A DNA stretch of 64,000 nt from Geomicrobium sp. JCM 19038 (lineage in GTDB: Bacteria; Bacillota; Bacilli; Bacillales; Marinococcaceae), in contig NZ_BAXA01000007.1 of assembly GCF_000698125.1 (NCBI RefSeq), positions 144,532 through 208,531 on the forward strand, read 5' to 3'. Numbering within the stretch: the first letter of the stretch is position 1; each line of letters starts with the position of its first letter. The notes beneath the pieces are model-generated. The model saw nothing but the letters and a program-made list of their open reading frames with translations. It did not search any database and was not told where the DNA came from. Made by a program: the position numbers and the translations under genes. Below, piece by piece: positions 1 to 12,580 of this stretch.

Positions 1-1040
1 TGTACTCATGTATGCGGTCTATCATAAAGGGATGCCAATGAAGCCTCGCTCCCTGTTGTACCCGTTTTTGGTAAACGAATTGCAAACCATAAGCTCGGGT
101 CAGTCATTGATGCATTTTGTGTCATTGCGGTCGCAGCAGGTACAATCGGTCCAATTGGTATTTTAGCTCTACAAGTGAGCTACGGAATGGATTCATTATT
201 TGCAATTCCTGATAACTTTTTAGTGCAAGTATCTGTTATTGCTTTTTTACTTTTTATTGTTATCATTTCAGCAGTTACAGGGATTCACAAAGGAATTCAA
301 TGGTTAAGTAAAATTAATATTATTATTGTGTTCATCTTAGCGGCTGTTATTATGTTATTCGGTGCTGGGGCATTTATTATTGATACGTTTATCTCATCCT
401 TTGGATTTTACATCAATAACTTTGTAACGCTTCACACGTACCGGGGTGACAATGACTGGTTAGGTTTTTGGATGTTGTTCTTCTTTGCATGGTTCATTGG
501 GTTTGCACCGATGATGACGATGCTCATTGCAAGAATTTCAAGAGGACGTACAATCAGAGAGATCATCATGCAGTTGCTGTGATTTCTCCACTAATTACGA
601 ATTTCTGGTTTAGTGTTGTTGGTGGGTCTGGGATCTTTTATGAGATGGAGAATCCGGGAAGCGTCTCTGGTCCCCTTGATGAAGGCGGATTGCCAGCAGC
701 AATTATAGCAATTGCAGAGCAAATGCCATTTGCCGTCATTATGCCATTTCTCTTCTTAATTCTTGCGATCCTCTTTGTCATTACAACAGCAGATAGCATG
801 ACGTATTCCATTTCAATGAGTATGACAGGAGAAGGAAATCCTCCGAAGTTCATGCGTGTTTTCTGGGCGAGTATCATGGCGGTAGTAGCGGCAATTCTAA
901 TCTTTATTGGTGAAGGTAGTATTGATGCATTGCAATCGTTTATCGTCGTAACTGCAGTACCGGTTGCACTCTTAATTACACCGTCAATCTGGCATGCACC
1001 AAAGATTGCAAAAGAACTTTGGCGTGAACAAAATAAATAA
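1..1040 (+). pseudogene. BCCT-family betaine/choline/carnitine transporter, 5'-truncated by window edge, two frameshifts
   Basis: 3' part of a BCCT (OpuD/BetT-like) transporter that imports quaternary-amine osmolytes with sodium or protons. The pieces read in three successive frames: MPMKPRSLLYPFL near 32-69; GKRIANHKLGSVID through the family motif ARISRGRTIRE to about 570; then NFWFSVVGGSG and the C-terminal motif TTADSMTYS to the stop at 1038-1040. Membrane helices run throughout. Adding one G at about 71 (TTGGT to TTGGGT) and one G at about 569 (ATGCA to ATGGCA) restores a single BCCT frame. The 5' end lies outside the window. The family is clear; the substrate is not readable from sequence. 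Confidence 0.85.
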
Positions 1041-1099
1041 TGGTAAAATATGCATGAATTAAATCCCCCTTTTCCATACTAAGGATGAGGGGGATTGTT

Positions 1100-1480
1100 A
1101 TGCCAAAAGATCAGAATTTCATTGAAGAAGTATTGCTCGACTATAAAGAAGGCATGGATTATGTTTCGGAACAATTGCCTCGGTTGACCCGGAAATATCA
1201 CGCGTTTACAGAAGTGTGTTTTACTAAAGGGAAGCTGCAAACGAAAGAGAAACAACTGATGGCGCTTGCGATTAGTGTGGCAATGAATGATGACTATTGC
1301 ATGGTTTATCATACAAAAATGTGTGTAGATGAAGGGGCGACAGAGGCTGAGATCCTTGAAGCGGTAGGTGTAGCAGCTGCTTTTCGAGCGGGACCTTCGT
1401 TAAGTCAGGCAGCCACGCTTGTTCGAGATGCAATTGAAGCTTTTGAGAAAGAGCAAGATTCATCGAGTAATGACAATTAA
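1100..1480 (+). CDS. yurZ: YurZ-like carboxymuconolactone decarboxylase / AhpD-fold protein
   Basis: 126-residue all-helical protein of the carboxymuconolactone decarboxylase/AhpD family. It has the core C67-x3-H71 followed by C75, then the family phrase GATEAEILEAVGVAAAFRAGPS. Family members are alkylhydroperoxidase-like or decarboxylase enzymes; the substrate is unknown here. I start at ATG 1100 because GAGGGGG lies about 5 bases upstream; an in-frame ATG at 1085 overlaps that ribosome site. In B. subtilis yurZ also precedes the suf operon, which supports the name. An intrinsic terminator separates it from sufC. Confidence 0.8.
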   Translation: MPKDQNFIEEVLLDYKEGMDYVSEQLPRLTRKYHAFTEVCFTKGKLQTKEKQLMALAISVAMNDDYCMVYHTKMCVDEGATEAEILEAVGVAAAFRAGPSLSQAATLVRDAIEAFEKEQDSSSNDN

Positions 1481-1540
1481 GCAATCCGTTGAACAAATGC
1501 AATCCATTGAAACCTGTAGAATAAACCTGCATAATGGGAA

Positions 1541-1568
1541 AAGAGAATCCAGAGCGGTTCTCTTTTTT
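1541..1568 (+). terminator. intrinsic terminator after yurZ
   Basis: AAGAGAA and TTCTCTT form a stem, with an inner CC/GG pair, followed by a T run. It ends the yurZ transcript before sufC. Confidence 0.75.
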
Positions 1569-1620
1569 ACGAATACGCCCATGCTCTTGATGCGTGATTG
1601 AATTTGTTATAAAATAAGAA

Positions 1621-1639
1621 TGAGAATAGATTGAGAATA
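1621..1639 (+). promoter_or_regulatory. direct repeat TGAGAATA upstream of sufC
   Basis: TGAGAATA occurs at 1621-1628 and 1632-1639, one helical turn (11 bp) apart, 42 bp before the sufC start. The spacing would suit a regulator binding one face of the DNA. It is not a recognisable Fur 7-1-7 box. Function is a guess. Confidence 0.3.
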
Positions 1640-1680
1640 TGCTACCTATTCGTTGTAGCTTAAATAAATGGAGGTAGATT

Positions 1681-2466
1681 ATGACTGCATCAACATTAAC
1701 GATCAAAGACTTACACGTTGAGATCGAAGGTAAAGAGATCGTAAAGGGCTTTAACTTAGAAATTTCTGGCGGCGAAATCCATGCCATTATGGGACCAAAC
1801 GGAACAGGTAAATCAACACTTGCTTCTGCAATTATGGGGCACCCAAGTTACGAAATCACAAAAGGTAGCGTAAGCCTTGATGGTGAAGACGTTCTTGAAA
1901 TGGAAGTTGACGAGCGCGCTCGTGCAGGGATGTTCCTTGCTATGCAATACCCGAGTGAAGTAACAGGCGTTACAACTTCTGATTTCCTTCGTACTGCTAT
2001 TAACGCACACCGCGAAGAAGGCGACGAGATTCCATTAATGAAGTTCATCAAGAAGATGGACAAAAACATGGAAACACTTGATATGAACGAACAGTTCTCA
2101 ACTCGTTATTTGAACGAAGGTTTCTCTGGTGGAGAGAAGAAGCGTAACGAAATTCTTCAACTTCTTATGCTTGAACCAAAAATTGCGATCCTAGATGAAA
2201 TTGACTCTGGTCTTGATATTGACGCACTTAAAGTCGTATCAAACGGAATTAACAACATGCGTGGAGAAAGCTTTGGTTGCCTCATCATCACTCACTACCA
2301 ACGTCTACTCAACTACATCACACCAGATCACGTTCATGTGATGATGCAAGGACGTATTGTGAAGTCTGGCGACGCTAGTCTTGCTCAACGTCTTGAAGCA
2401 GAAGGTTATGACTGGATTAAAGAAGAGCTCGGAATCGAAGATGAGCGTGTAGGACAAGAAGCATAA
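1681..2466 (+). CDS. sufC: Fe-S cluster assembly ATPase SufC
   Basis: Cytosolic ABC-type ATPase of the SUF iron-sulfur scaffold (SufBC2D), 261 residues. Walker A GPNGTGKST is at 38-46, the signature FSGGEKKR at 148-155, Walker B ILDEIDSGLD near 170-179 and the H-loop His at 205. The Glu-Lys-Lys-Arg after the signature is typical of SufC. The start is ATG 1681 with GGAGGT 7 bases upstream. First gene of sufCDSUB, followed by sufD after 18 bases. Intact frame; identification is firm. Confidence 0.97.
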   Translation: MTASTLTIKDLHVEIEGKEIVKGFNLEISGGEIHAIMGPNGTGKSTLASAIMGHPSYEITKGSVSLDGEDVLEMEVDERARAGMFLAMQYPSEVTGVTTSDFLRTAINAHREEGDEIPLMKFIKKMDKNMETLDMNEQFSTRYLNEGFSGGEKKRNEILQLLMLEPKIAILDEIDSGLDIDALKVVSNGINNMRGESFGCLIITHYQRLLNYITPDHVHVMMQGRIVKSGDASLAQRLEAEGYDWIKEELGIEDERVGQEA

Positions 2467-2484
2467 GAGACGGAGGTGCAGAAT

Positions 2485-5448
<2,964 letters not shown>

Positions 5449-5455
5449 TAAGACC

Positions 5456-5474
5456 ATCACCAAGCGGTGGTGAT
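5456..5474 (+). other. intercistronic hairpin between sufU and sufB
   Basis: ATCACCA and TGGTGAT form a 7-bp stem around a 5-base loop with no T run. It is probably an mRNA processing or stability element inside the suf operon and ends 6 bases before the sufB ribosome site. Confidence 0.45.
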
Positions 5475-5494
5475 ATTTGAAGGAGGTCTTTCAC

Positions 5495-6891
5495 ATGGCT
5501 AAGAAAATGCCTGAGATTGGCGAATACCAATATGGGTTTCATGATAAAGACGTTTCCATTTATCGTTCAGAACGTGGACTAACAGAAAACGTCGTTAGAG
5601 AAATTTCCAAGATTAAAGAAGAGCCTGAGTGGATGCTTGAGTTCCGTCTGAAATCATTGGAGCAGTTTTACAAAATGCCAATGCCACAATGGGGCGGCGA
5701 CTTAACTGAGCTTGATTTTGATGATATCACGTATTACGTAAAGCCTTCAGAGCGTTCTGAGAAATCTTGGGATGAAGTTCCTGAAGAGATTAAGAATACG
5801 TTTGATAAGCTTGGAATTCCTGAAGCTGAGCAAAAATACCTTGCAGGTGTTTCTGCACAGTACGAATCAGAAGTTGTTTATCACAATATGCAAGAAGACT
5901 TGGAAGAACAAGGCATTATCTTTAAGGATACAGATACTGCCTTAAAGAAAATGAAGACATTTTCCGTGAGCACTTTGCGACGGTTATTCCTCCAAGTGAC
6001 AATAAGTTCTCAGCATTGAACTCTGCTGTATGGTCAGGTGGTTCATTCATCTACATGCCTAAAGGCGTGAAAGCTGATTCTCCACTTCAAGCGTATTTCA
6101 GAATTAACTCTGAGAACATGGGACAATTTGAGCGTACACTCATCATCGCGGACGAAGGAAGCTCCGTACACTACGTTGAAGGGTGTACAGCACCAGTTTA
6201 TTCAACAAACTCACTTCACAGTGCGGTCGTTGAGATCATCGTTAAAAAGGACGCATACTGCCGTTACACGACGATTCAAAACTGGGCTCCAAACATTTAC
6301 AACCTCGTAACGAAGCGTGCGACAGCTGGTGCTGGCGCTACGATGGAGTGGGTTGACGGGAACATCGGTTCAAAACTTACGATGAAATACCCTTCAATCA
6401 TCATGACAGGCGAAGGCGCTCGTGGTAACGTTCTTTCAATTGCAATTGCAGGAAAGGGCCAACACCAAGATGCAGGTGCAAAAGCATACCACTTAGCACC
6501 AAACTGTTCTTCAACGATTGTTTCGAAATCAATTTCGAAGCAAGGCGGTAAAGTATCATACCGCGGAATCTCTCACTTCGGACGTAAGTCTCAAGGATCG
6601 AAGTCGAAGATTGAGTGTGATACGTTGATCATGGATAACGAGTCAACTTCTGACACAATTCCATACAACGAGATCTTCAACGATGACATCATGCTTGAGC
6701 ACGAAGCAACGGTATCGAAAGTTTCTGAGGAGCAACTCTTCTACTTGATGAGCCGTGGTCTAAACGAAGAAGAAGCAACAGAAATGATCGTAATGGGCTT
6801 TATCGAGCCATTCACGAAAGAACTTCCAATGGAGTATGCGGTTGAAATGAACCGTTTGATCCGTTTCGAGATGGAAGGTTCGATTGGTTAA
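5495..6891 (+). pseudogene. sufB: Fe-S cluster assembly scaffold SufB, one frameshift
   Basis: The repaired frame encodes 465 residues, the normal SufB length. The first part runs from [12 protein letters not shown] to DTDTALK; the second carries [16 protein letters not shown] and the C-terminal [17 protein letters not shown] motif. The frame breaks at about 5945, where TTAAAGAAAATG would read correctly with one more A (TTAAAAGAAAATG, giving [12 protein letters not shown]). SufB is the essential scaffold on which SUF clusters are built, so real loss is unlikely. The start is ATG 5495 behind AGGAGG. Last gene of the operon, followed by a strong terminator. Confidence 0.92.
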
Positions 6892-6931
6892 TTCATTTCT
6901 CTCTAGATTTCATAGAGGTTAAACATTAAGA

Positions 6932-6973
6932 GAGAGTTTACGTAGGCTCGTGCCTATGTAAACTCTTTTTTTT
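6932..6973 (+). terminator. suf operon terminator
   Basis: A 14-bp stem (GAGTTTACGTAGGC paired with GCCTATGTAAACTC, loop TCGT) is followed by eight T. Strong rho-independent terminator. Confidence 0.93.
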
Positions 6974-7002
6974 CACATCGGTATGTAGTAGGGGGGAAAC
7001 GT

Positions 7003-8289
7003 ATGAAAAGGTGGTTTTTGTTGATAATTAGTTTTATGCTGATCCCTTCTTGTGAAGACCAAATGAGTTTTCTACCTGGTGGGGGCACAAGTGCAGACAA
7101 TCAAGGGGTCACCAGTACATATGACATGAAGTTAGAGCAAAAAGACGATTACTATCGTGCAACGGTTTCAATTGATGTTCGGAATGATTCAAACGATTCA
7201 TGGAATGAATTATTGTTTTATTTCGAACATTACTTGCAACCTTTCGACATTAAAGTAACGGTTAATGGGGATGAAGCAGAGACGAGACAAGTCCAATCAC
7301 GCTTTGCGATTGACCTAGATGACTACATTCGTCCGAATGACCGCGCTGTTGTTGAGTTATCGTATCAATTTTATCCGGGAGAAACGGGGAGCGTTCAAGC
7401 GATTCGACCTTGGTACCCTTTGCTTGGAAATTATGTTCAAGGGGAATGGCAAGTGTTTGAATCGAACGATACTTATAATATGATGGCTCGATTAGTGAAA
7501 AGTGATTATACGCTGACGTATGATTTACCAGGCAAACAGGTGATAACATCTTCAGGAGAAAAGGTAGACGAATCAACGATTGAGATTGAAGATACAGATG
7601 TTTTTTCGACCATAGTAATGCCTGAAGAGATTAATGAAATAGAAACAACAGTTGGTGATACAAATGTTTTGTCAGTTAACGTTCAGCCATCGGATGTTGA
7701 AATTGCCTTAGAAAAAATAGAACAGTTGGAGGCGATCATCGGTCCTTATCCAGGTGATCAACTGATTTTCGTCGAAGATGAACTTCAGACTATGTTTAAC
7801 TCGCCGGGAACGTTTGTTCATCGAACAAACATGCAAGGGAGCGGTGAAAGCGGATGGATGGTATATGAACTTATTCAACTTTGGTATGATTCTATCCATT
7901 TAGAAGATCCACAAACCGATTTGTGGATTAAGAATGTACTAGCAGCGATGACTCTGGAAACGTTTAATGGCGGTGTCAATGCTGAAGCTCTTCGATCGCA
8001 AATGGACGAAGAGGTGGAGTACGTTCTACCCGTAAATCTTCATCGTGAAGATTATAACAACGATGAAATTCATCTCTTTACTCAAGTTCTACCAAGAGCA
8101 GCCCTTTGGGAATTAATTGAAGAGAATTGGCAAGATGAGAACGAGCAGGATGCTCCCAAACAATTTTTATCGGAATTCAGCAACGAGTTTATGGGTAAGC
8201 AGATTTCTACAGAGGAAATGGCAGAATTTTTATGTGAGTACTTTGCGATCACTGAAGAAGAATTGCACAATTACATCGTAATTGAATGA
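7003..8289 (+). CDS. M1-peptidase-like lipoprotein lacking the zinc site
   Basis: 428 residues with an N-terminal hydrophobic stretch ending in a lipobox-like IPSC (Cys17), so probably an extracytoplasmic lipoprotein. Residues 40-130 resemble the M1 aminopeptidase N-terminal beta domain. GPYPGDQL (247-254) matches the GPYPY phrase that precedes the M1 active site. Where M1 enzymes have HExxHxW this protein has YELIQLW (288-294), and WLxEGxA is replaced by WIKNVLA (308-314), so all three zinc ligands are gone. I infer a non-catalytic paralogue, perhaps a binding protein. Stands alone after the suf terminator, with AGGGGGG before ATG 7003. Homology is inferred from motif order only. Confidence 0.65.
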   Translation: MKRWFLLIISFMLIPSCEDQMSFLPGGGTSADNQGVTSTYDMKLEQKDDYYRATVSIDVRNDSNDSWNELLFYFEHYLQPFDIKVTVNGDEAETRQVQSRFAIDLDDYIRPNDRAVVELSYQFYPGETGSVQAIRPWYPLLGNYVQGEWQVFESNDTYNMMARLVKSDYTLTYDLPGKQVITSSGEKVDESTIEIEDTDVFSTIVMPEEINEIETTVGDTNVLSVNVQPSDVEIALEKIEQLEAIIGPYPGDQLIFVEDELQTMFNSPGTFVHRTNMQGSGESGWMVYELIQLWYDSIHLEDPQTDLWIKNVLAAMTLETFNGGVNAEALRSQMDEEVEYVLPVNLHREDYNNDEIHLFTQVLPRAALWELIEENWQDENEQDAPKQFLSEFSNEFMGKQISTEEMAEFLCEYFAITEEELHNYIVIE

Positions 8290-8298
8290 AATGCACAA

Positions 8299-8331
8299 CG
8301 CTCTCATGATAAACTAGAACAATAGAGAGCG
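8299..8331 (+). other. inverted repeat upstream of yunF
   Basis: CGCTCTC at 8299-8305 and GAGAGCG at 8325-8331 are perfect inverted arms around a 19-base A/T-rich loop, ending just before the yunF ribosome site. It may be a weak terminator or a leader hairpin. Confidence 0.35.
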
Positions 8332-8344
8332 AGCGGTGATTGAG

Positions 8345-9208
8345 ATGATTTATGTAGGATTAACGGGTTGGGGAGACCACGACCAATTGTATACAGATCA
8401 GACGAGAGCAACAGATAAACTGTCTACGTATGCGAGTTTTTTTCCGACGGTTGAAGTTGATAGTACGTATTATGCAGTTCAACCACATTCTACGTGGCAA
8501 AAGTGGATGGATGAAACGCCTGATAACTTCAGGTTCATCGTCAAAGCATACGCTGGGATGACGGGGCAGTTACAAGAAAAGCGTCCTTTTGATTCGGAAG
8601 CAGTTATGTTTCAAGCATTTAAGGAGTCGTTACATCCAGTCATGGAGTCTGGAAAGTTAGCGATGGTGCTTTGCCAATATCCGCCTTGGTTTGATTGTAC
8701 GAAAGAGAATGTCCAAACACTTCGACAGATGCGAGCGTACTTAGATGGCTTGCCTGTTGCGGTAGAATTTCGTCATCAAAGTTGGTATGAGGAACACTAT
8801 AGACAGAAGACGATTCAATTTCTATCAGAACATCAGTTTATTCACTCTGTGTGCGATGAGCCACAAGCGGGTGTTGGCTCAATTCCGATTGTACCGATCG
8901 TGACAACGAAGGGAAAGACGCTCATTCGACTTCACGGTCGTAACCGAGCAGGTTGGCGCAAGGAGACCGCAGGAGCGAATTGGAGAAAAGTTCGTTATCT
9001 TTACGATTACAACCTAGAAGAAATCGATCAATGGATTGAATACGCCGAGCAGTTACACGCACAATCAGAGGACATTTATGTTATTTTTAACAACAACTCC
9101 GGCGGACATGCCTCTGGTAATGCACGAACGTATATGAAGCGTGCGAATTTATCGTATGAAGGGTTAGCACCGAAGCAATTGTCCCTTTTCAGCGAAGAAG
9201 AGCGGTGA
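8345..9208 (+). CDS. yunF: DUF72 family protein YunF
   Basis: 287-residue DUF72 protein (TIM-barrel fold). It opens with the typical YVGLTGWGDH; VEVDSTYYA, VAVEFRHQSW and IFNNNSGGHASGNA are family-conserved. The biochemical role is unknown, although the fold suggests a hydrolase or nucleic-acid enzyme. ATG 8345 is preferred to the in-frame GTG 8336, which lies in the likely ribosome site. The downstream gene yunD begins 4 bases after the stop, as in B. subtilis, so the two are probably co-transcribed. Confidence 0.85.
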   Translation: MIYVGLTGWGDHDQLYTDQTRATDKLSTYASFFPTVEVDSTYYAVQPHSTWQKWMDETPDNFRFIVKAYAGMTGQLQEKRPFDSEAVMFQAFKESLHPVMESGKLAMVLCQYPPWFDCTKENVQTLRQMRAYLDGLPVAVEFRHQSWYEEHYRQKTIQFLSEHQFIHSVCDEPQAGVGSIPIVPIVTTKGKTLIRLHGRNRAGWRKETAGANWRKVRYLYDYNLEEIDQWIEYAEQLHAQSEDIYVIFNNNSGGHASGNARTYMKRANLSYEGLAPKQLSLFSEEER

Positions 9209-9212
9209 GAGT

Positions 9213-10606
9213 TTGAGTAAAGAGACCGTATTTTTTTACCATACCAATGACTTGCATAGCCAACTTTCACAATGGCCGAAGATTGTCCACTACCTCGAGA
9301 CAAAAAAAGTTCTTCATGAAGATCGAAATGAAGACGTTTTGTTTTTTGACTTAGGGGATCATGCGGATCGTGTTCATGCCATTACAGAAGCGACAAGTGG
9401 ACAAGGCAACATCGAACTACTCAATGCATCACCCGTTAATTATGTGACGATCGGCAACAATGAAGGTATCACGTTCTCGAAAGACAGCTTAGATCATTTG
9501 TATGATCAAGCGAAGTTCGACGTAATCGTTGCGAATTTGTTCAATGAAAATCATGTTCGACCGTCGTGGTGTGTACCAAGTCGCATCCATACACTTCAAA
9601 GTGGCACAACAATTGGCATGCTCGGCTTAACGGCAGCCTTTTACCCATTTTATACAGAGCTTGGCTGGGTTATTGAAGACCCAATCGTAACGTTGGAGAG
9701 AGAATTGCCAGTGTTAAAACAGCAATGTGATGTTGTCGTCTTGCTTTCACACCTCGGATATTTCATGGATGAACGAATTGCAGCGGACTATGATATTGAT
9801 GTAATCCTCGGTGCGCACACGCATCATCGATTAGATCCCGCAATAGAAGTTGAGGGTACTTTGATCGCTCAGACGGGGAAGCTTGGAACTGACCTTGGAA
9901 AAATCACGTTGCAGATTGATCAACGGCAAGTGACTGCGAAAGAAGGTACCCTTCAATCAATTGACGCTGTTGCTGAAAGCTCGTTGGCAACGGAAGCCGT
10001 GTTAGAGCGTTTACAACAGTCCGCAGATGCATCGTTTCGTGAAGGGGTTGCCGTGTTGAATCGCCCGCTAGACATTTCTTGGACGGAACCCTCAACGTTT
10101 GCGTCATTTTTAGTCGAATATTTACGGCAGTGGTGCAACACGGAGATCTCCATGATGCACAGCGGCATCATTTTAGCGTCTCTACGTGAAGGGGCTGTTA
10201 CGAAAGGTGATTTGCACCGGATTTGCCCCATCCAATCAATCCTTGTATCGTTGAAGTGAAAGGAAGCAACATCAAAACAGCGATTGAACGGTCGTTTACG
10301 AGTGAAATGGTTCATTTACCATTAAAAGGCTATGGATTTAGGGGGGTAAAGCTTGGGATAATGGTGTTTGCTGGGTTAAACGTTGAAGTCATTGAAGCAA
10401 CGGAAGGTGAATACGAGGTTCTTTCTATTTTAAAAGACGGAAACCCTCTTCTAGAAGACAAATGGTATACGATTGCTGTGCCAGATATGTTAACGTTTGG
10501 GAATCTTTATCCTGAGATTGTGCAAAGTACATCAAAACGATATATGATGCCAGAACTTATTCGTGACGTTTTGTTGTGGGCGCTAATGAAAAACACTGAA
10601 TCATGA
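9213..10606 (+). pseudogene. yunD: YunD-like 5'-nucleotidase / metallophosphoesterase, one frameshift
   Basis: Two-domain 5'-nucleotidase family protein, 464 residues when repaired. The N-terminal metallophosphoesterase motifs are visible: HTNDLHSQ, DLGDHADR, TIGNNEG, LLSHLGY and GAHTHH. The C-terminal 5'-nucleotidase domain resumes with NPCIVEVKGSNIKTAIERS. The frame is lost at about 10226, where CCCC should be CCCCC (giving ICPHPINPCI). The start is TTG 9213 after GGTGAGAG. B. subtilis YunD has nearly the same length. It lacks a signal peptide, so it is probably a cytosolic nucleotidase; the substrate is not determined. Confidence 0.85.
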
Positions 10607-10612
10607 CTACTT

Positions 10613-10637
10613 GCCTATACGAAGAAAATAGGCTTTT
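10613..10637 (+). terminator. probable terminator after yunD
   Basis: GCCTAT and ATAGGC form a 6-bp stem around a 9-base A-rich loop, followed by TTTT. Modest strength. Confidence 0.5.
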
Positions 10638-10683
10638 CATAGACTACTAAGAATGACTGATATTCGTGAAAGGCGGGGGTTAA

Positions 10684-10986
10684 ATGTTAGAAATGGAACC
10701 GGTCGAAATTGATGGGCAACTGTTTAGTGCTGTATCAATGAAGTTACCGAAAACGAACTTTATGGCAGTGACGAACAGCGTAGGGTACATTATGTGCGGG
10801 GCACTCGATGTACAACTATTAAATGATAAACTAAAAGACCGTGGCATTGTCGCTGGTCGCGCAGTAGGTGTTAGAACGATAGATCAACTCCTTGATGCGC
10901 CGCTTGAATCGGTGACGATTGCTGCAGAAGAGTTGGGAATTACAGTCGGAATGACAGGCCGAGAAGCTTTATTGAAAATGAAATAA
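10684..10986 (+). CDS. yunC: DUF1805 protein YunC
   Basis: 100-residue conserved protein of the YunC/DUF1805 family. It has the characteristic [18 protein letters not shown] core and ends in a short helix region. The function is unknown. ATG 10684 follows GGCGGGGG. In B. subtilis it also sits next to yunD. A perfect 11-bp hairpin separates it from thyA. Confidence 0.82.
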   Translation: MLEMEPVEIDGQLFSAVSMKLPKTNFMAVTNSVGYIMCGALDVQLLNDKLKDRGIVAGRAVGVRTIDQLLDAPLESVTIAAEELGITVGMTGREALLKMK

Positions 10987-10994
10987 TAGCATCT

Positions 10995-11020
10995 GCGCAC
11001 CAATATTCATATTGGTGCGC
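10995..11020 (+). other. perfect 11-bp hairpin between yunC and thyA
   Basis: GCGCACCAATA, loop TTCA, TATTGGTGCGC. There is no T run behind it, so it is not a standard intrinsic terminator. It may stabilise or process the mRNA, or act as a leader structure 22 bases before thyA. Confidence 0.55.
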
Positions 11021-11042
11021 CATCTATAAAGGGGTACAAATA

Positions 11043-12005
11043 ATGAGTAAGAGCGAACAGCAATATTTAGATCTTCTCCAAGATGTATTGAACAATGGCG
11101 ATAAAAAATCCGATCGGACAGGCACGGGTACAATTTCAGCTTTTGGTAAGCAAATGCGCTTTGATTTGTCTGAAGGATTTCCAATGCTTACGACGAAGCG
11201 CGTGCCATTCAAATTAATCAAAAGCGAATTGCTCTGGTTTTTAAAAGGCATGACGAACATTCAATATTTGCTGAAGCATAACAACAACATTTGGAATGAA
11301 TGGGCATTTGAGAGGTATGTGGCGAGTGACGCCTACACCGGACCTGATATGAAAGACTTCGCCCTTCGCGCTGAACAAGACGAGCAGTTTAAAGAAGTGT
11401 ACTTACGAGAAATGGCGTCGTTCAAAGAACAAGTTTTGACTGATGATGCGTTTGCAGCGAAGTACGGGGAACTCGGGGACATTTACGGAAAACAGTGGCG
11501 AGCGTGGAAGACGACAACAGATGAGACGATTGATCAAATCGCAGACGTCATTGACATGATTAAAACAAACCCGAATTCAAGGCGTTTAATCGTATCTGCT
11601 TGGAATCCAGAAGACGTCCCTACGATGGCATTACCACCATGCCACACGTTGTTCCAGTTTTACGTTGCCGATGGCAAGCTGTCATGTCAGCTGTATCAAC
11701 GTTCAGCGGACCTATTTTTAGGTGTTCCGTTTAATATTGCAAGCTACGCGTTGTTGACACATCTGATTGCTAAAGAGTGTGGTCTAGATGTTGGTGAATT
11801 CGTTCATACCATTGGTGATGCTCACATTTATGCGAATCACATCGATCAAGTGAACGAACAATTATCAAGAGAGATGAAGGCTCTACCTGAATTAGTCATT
11901 CAAGAACAAGCGTTAGAGCGATCAATCTTTGATTTTGATATCGACGATATTGTACTAAAAGGATATGAGCCACACCCTACGATTAAAGCGCCGATTGCGG
12001 TTTAA
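11043..12005 (+). CDS. thyA: thymidylate synthase ThyA
   Basis: 320-residue thymidylate synthase, which converts dUMP to dTMP with methylene-tetrahydrofolate. The nucleophile is C200 in [25 protein letters not shown] near 23-35 and [11 protein letters not shown] are conserved. The residues after about 90 form the long insertion seen in the Lactobacillus casei-type enzyme and absent from the 264-residue E. coli-type enzyme. ATG 11043 follows AAGGGG. dfrA is 15 bases downstream, so the folate cycle enzyme pair is one transcription unit. Confidence 0.97.
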   Translation: MSKSEQQYLDLLQDVLNNGDKKSDRTGTGTISAFGKQMRFDLSEGFPMLTTKRVPFKLIKSELLWFLKGMTNIQYLLKHNNNIWNEWAFERYVASDAYTGPDMKDFALRAEQDEQFKEVYLREMASFKEQVLTDDAFAAKYGELGDIYGKQWRAWKTTTDETIDQIADVIDMIKTNPNSRRLIVSAWNPEDVPTMALPPCHTLFQFYVADGKLSCQLYQRSADLFLGVPFNIASYALLTHLIAKECGLDVGEFVHTIGDAHIYANHIDQVNEQLSREMKALPELVIQEQALERSIFDFDIDDIVLKGYEPHPTIKAPIAV

Positions 12006-12020
12006 GGAGGCAAAGAACAC

Positions 12021-12509
12021 ATGCTACTATCTATGATTGTCGCACATGATTTCAATCGTGGGATTGGAAAAGACAATAAGATGCCTTGGCACTTACCAGC
12101 TGACTTTAAATATTTGAAAGAAGTGACGACCGGTCACGCCCTCATTATGGGGCGCTCTACGTTCGAATCCATCGGCAAACCGTTACCGAAGCGTCGCAAC
12201 ATCGTTATTACGAGTCAAACGGATTGGTCATTTGAAGGAACAGAAGTTGTCCAGTCGCTAGACGAAGCAATAGAGCGTTGTAAGGATGAAGAGGAAGCCT
12301 TTATCTTTGGAGGTAGTTCGGTGTACGAACAAGCGATTGATCGTGTCGAGAAAATCTATGTTACGGAAATCGAAGCTTCGTTTGACGTAGATCGCTACTT
12401 CCCTGATTACAAAAACGGTGAGTGGAAACTAACGTGGGAGAAATCAGGAACCGTTGATGAAAAGAACAAGTATCCACATACGTTTAAGCAATACGAACGA
12501 GAGAAATAA
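12021..12509 (+). CDS. dfrA: dihydrofolate reductase
   Basis: 162-residue DHFR that regenerates tetrahydrofolate from the dihydrofolate made by ThyA next door. Motifs in order: IVAHDFNRGIGKDNKMPW, LPADFKYLK with the acidic substrate-binding residue (D28), MGRSTFESIG, and the NADPH-binding IFGGSSVYEQ. AAGGAGG overlaps the thyA stop region, about 11 bases before the ATG. Intact. Confidence 0.96.
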   Translation: MLLSMIVAHDFNRGIGKDNKMPWHLPADFKYLKEVTTGHALIMGRSTFESIGKPLPKRRNIVITSQTDWSFEGTEVVQSLDEAIERCKDEEEAFIFGGSSVYEQAIDRVEKIYVTEIEASFDVDRYFPDYKNGEWKLTWEKSGTVDEKNKYPHTFKQYEREK

Positions 12510-12549
12510 ATTGTAACGGAATTCTCATGGTTGAACACGTCCCTTCCTG

Positions 12550-12558
12550 CATATACAT
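12550..12558 (+). promoter_or_regulatory. possible mother-cell sigma -10 element before yunB
   Basis: CATATACAT resembles the sigma-E -10 (CATACA-T). The identical 9-mer precedes yutH at 27111. No convincing -35 is seen, and a start site here would leave a very short leader. Confidence 0.25.
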
Positions 12559-12580
12559 CATGCTAGGAGGGGATTTTTGT

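Noticed and set aside
1079..1312. Minus-strand open frame opposite yurZ
   Set aside because: Fully inside yurZ on the opposite strand, with no ribosome site and low-complexity residue use.
1621..1639. Fur box upstream of sufC
   Set aside because: The repeat is direct, not the inverted 7-1-7 arrangement expected of Fur.
6128..6310. Alternative-frame peptide within sufB
   Set aside because: Shadow of the conserved SufB frame; no start signal.
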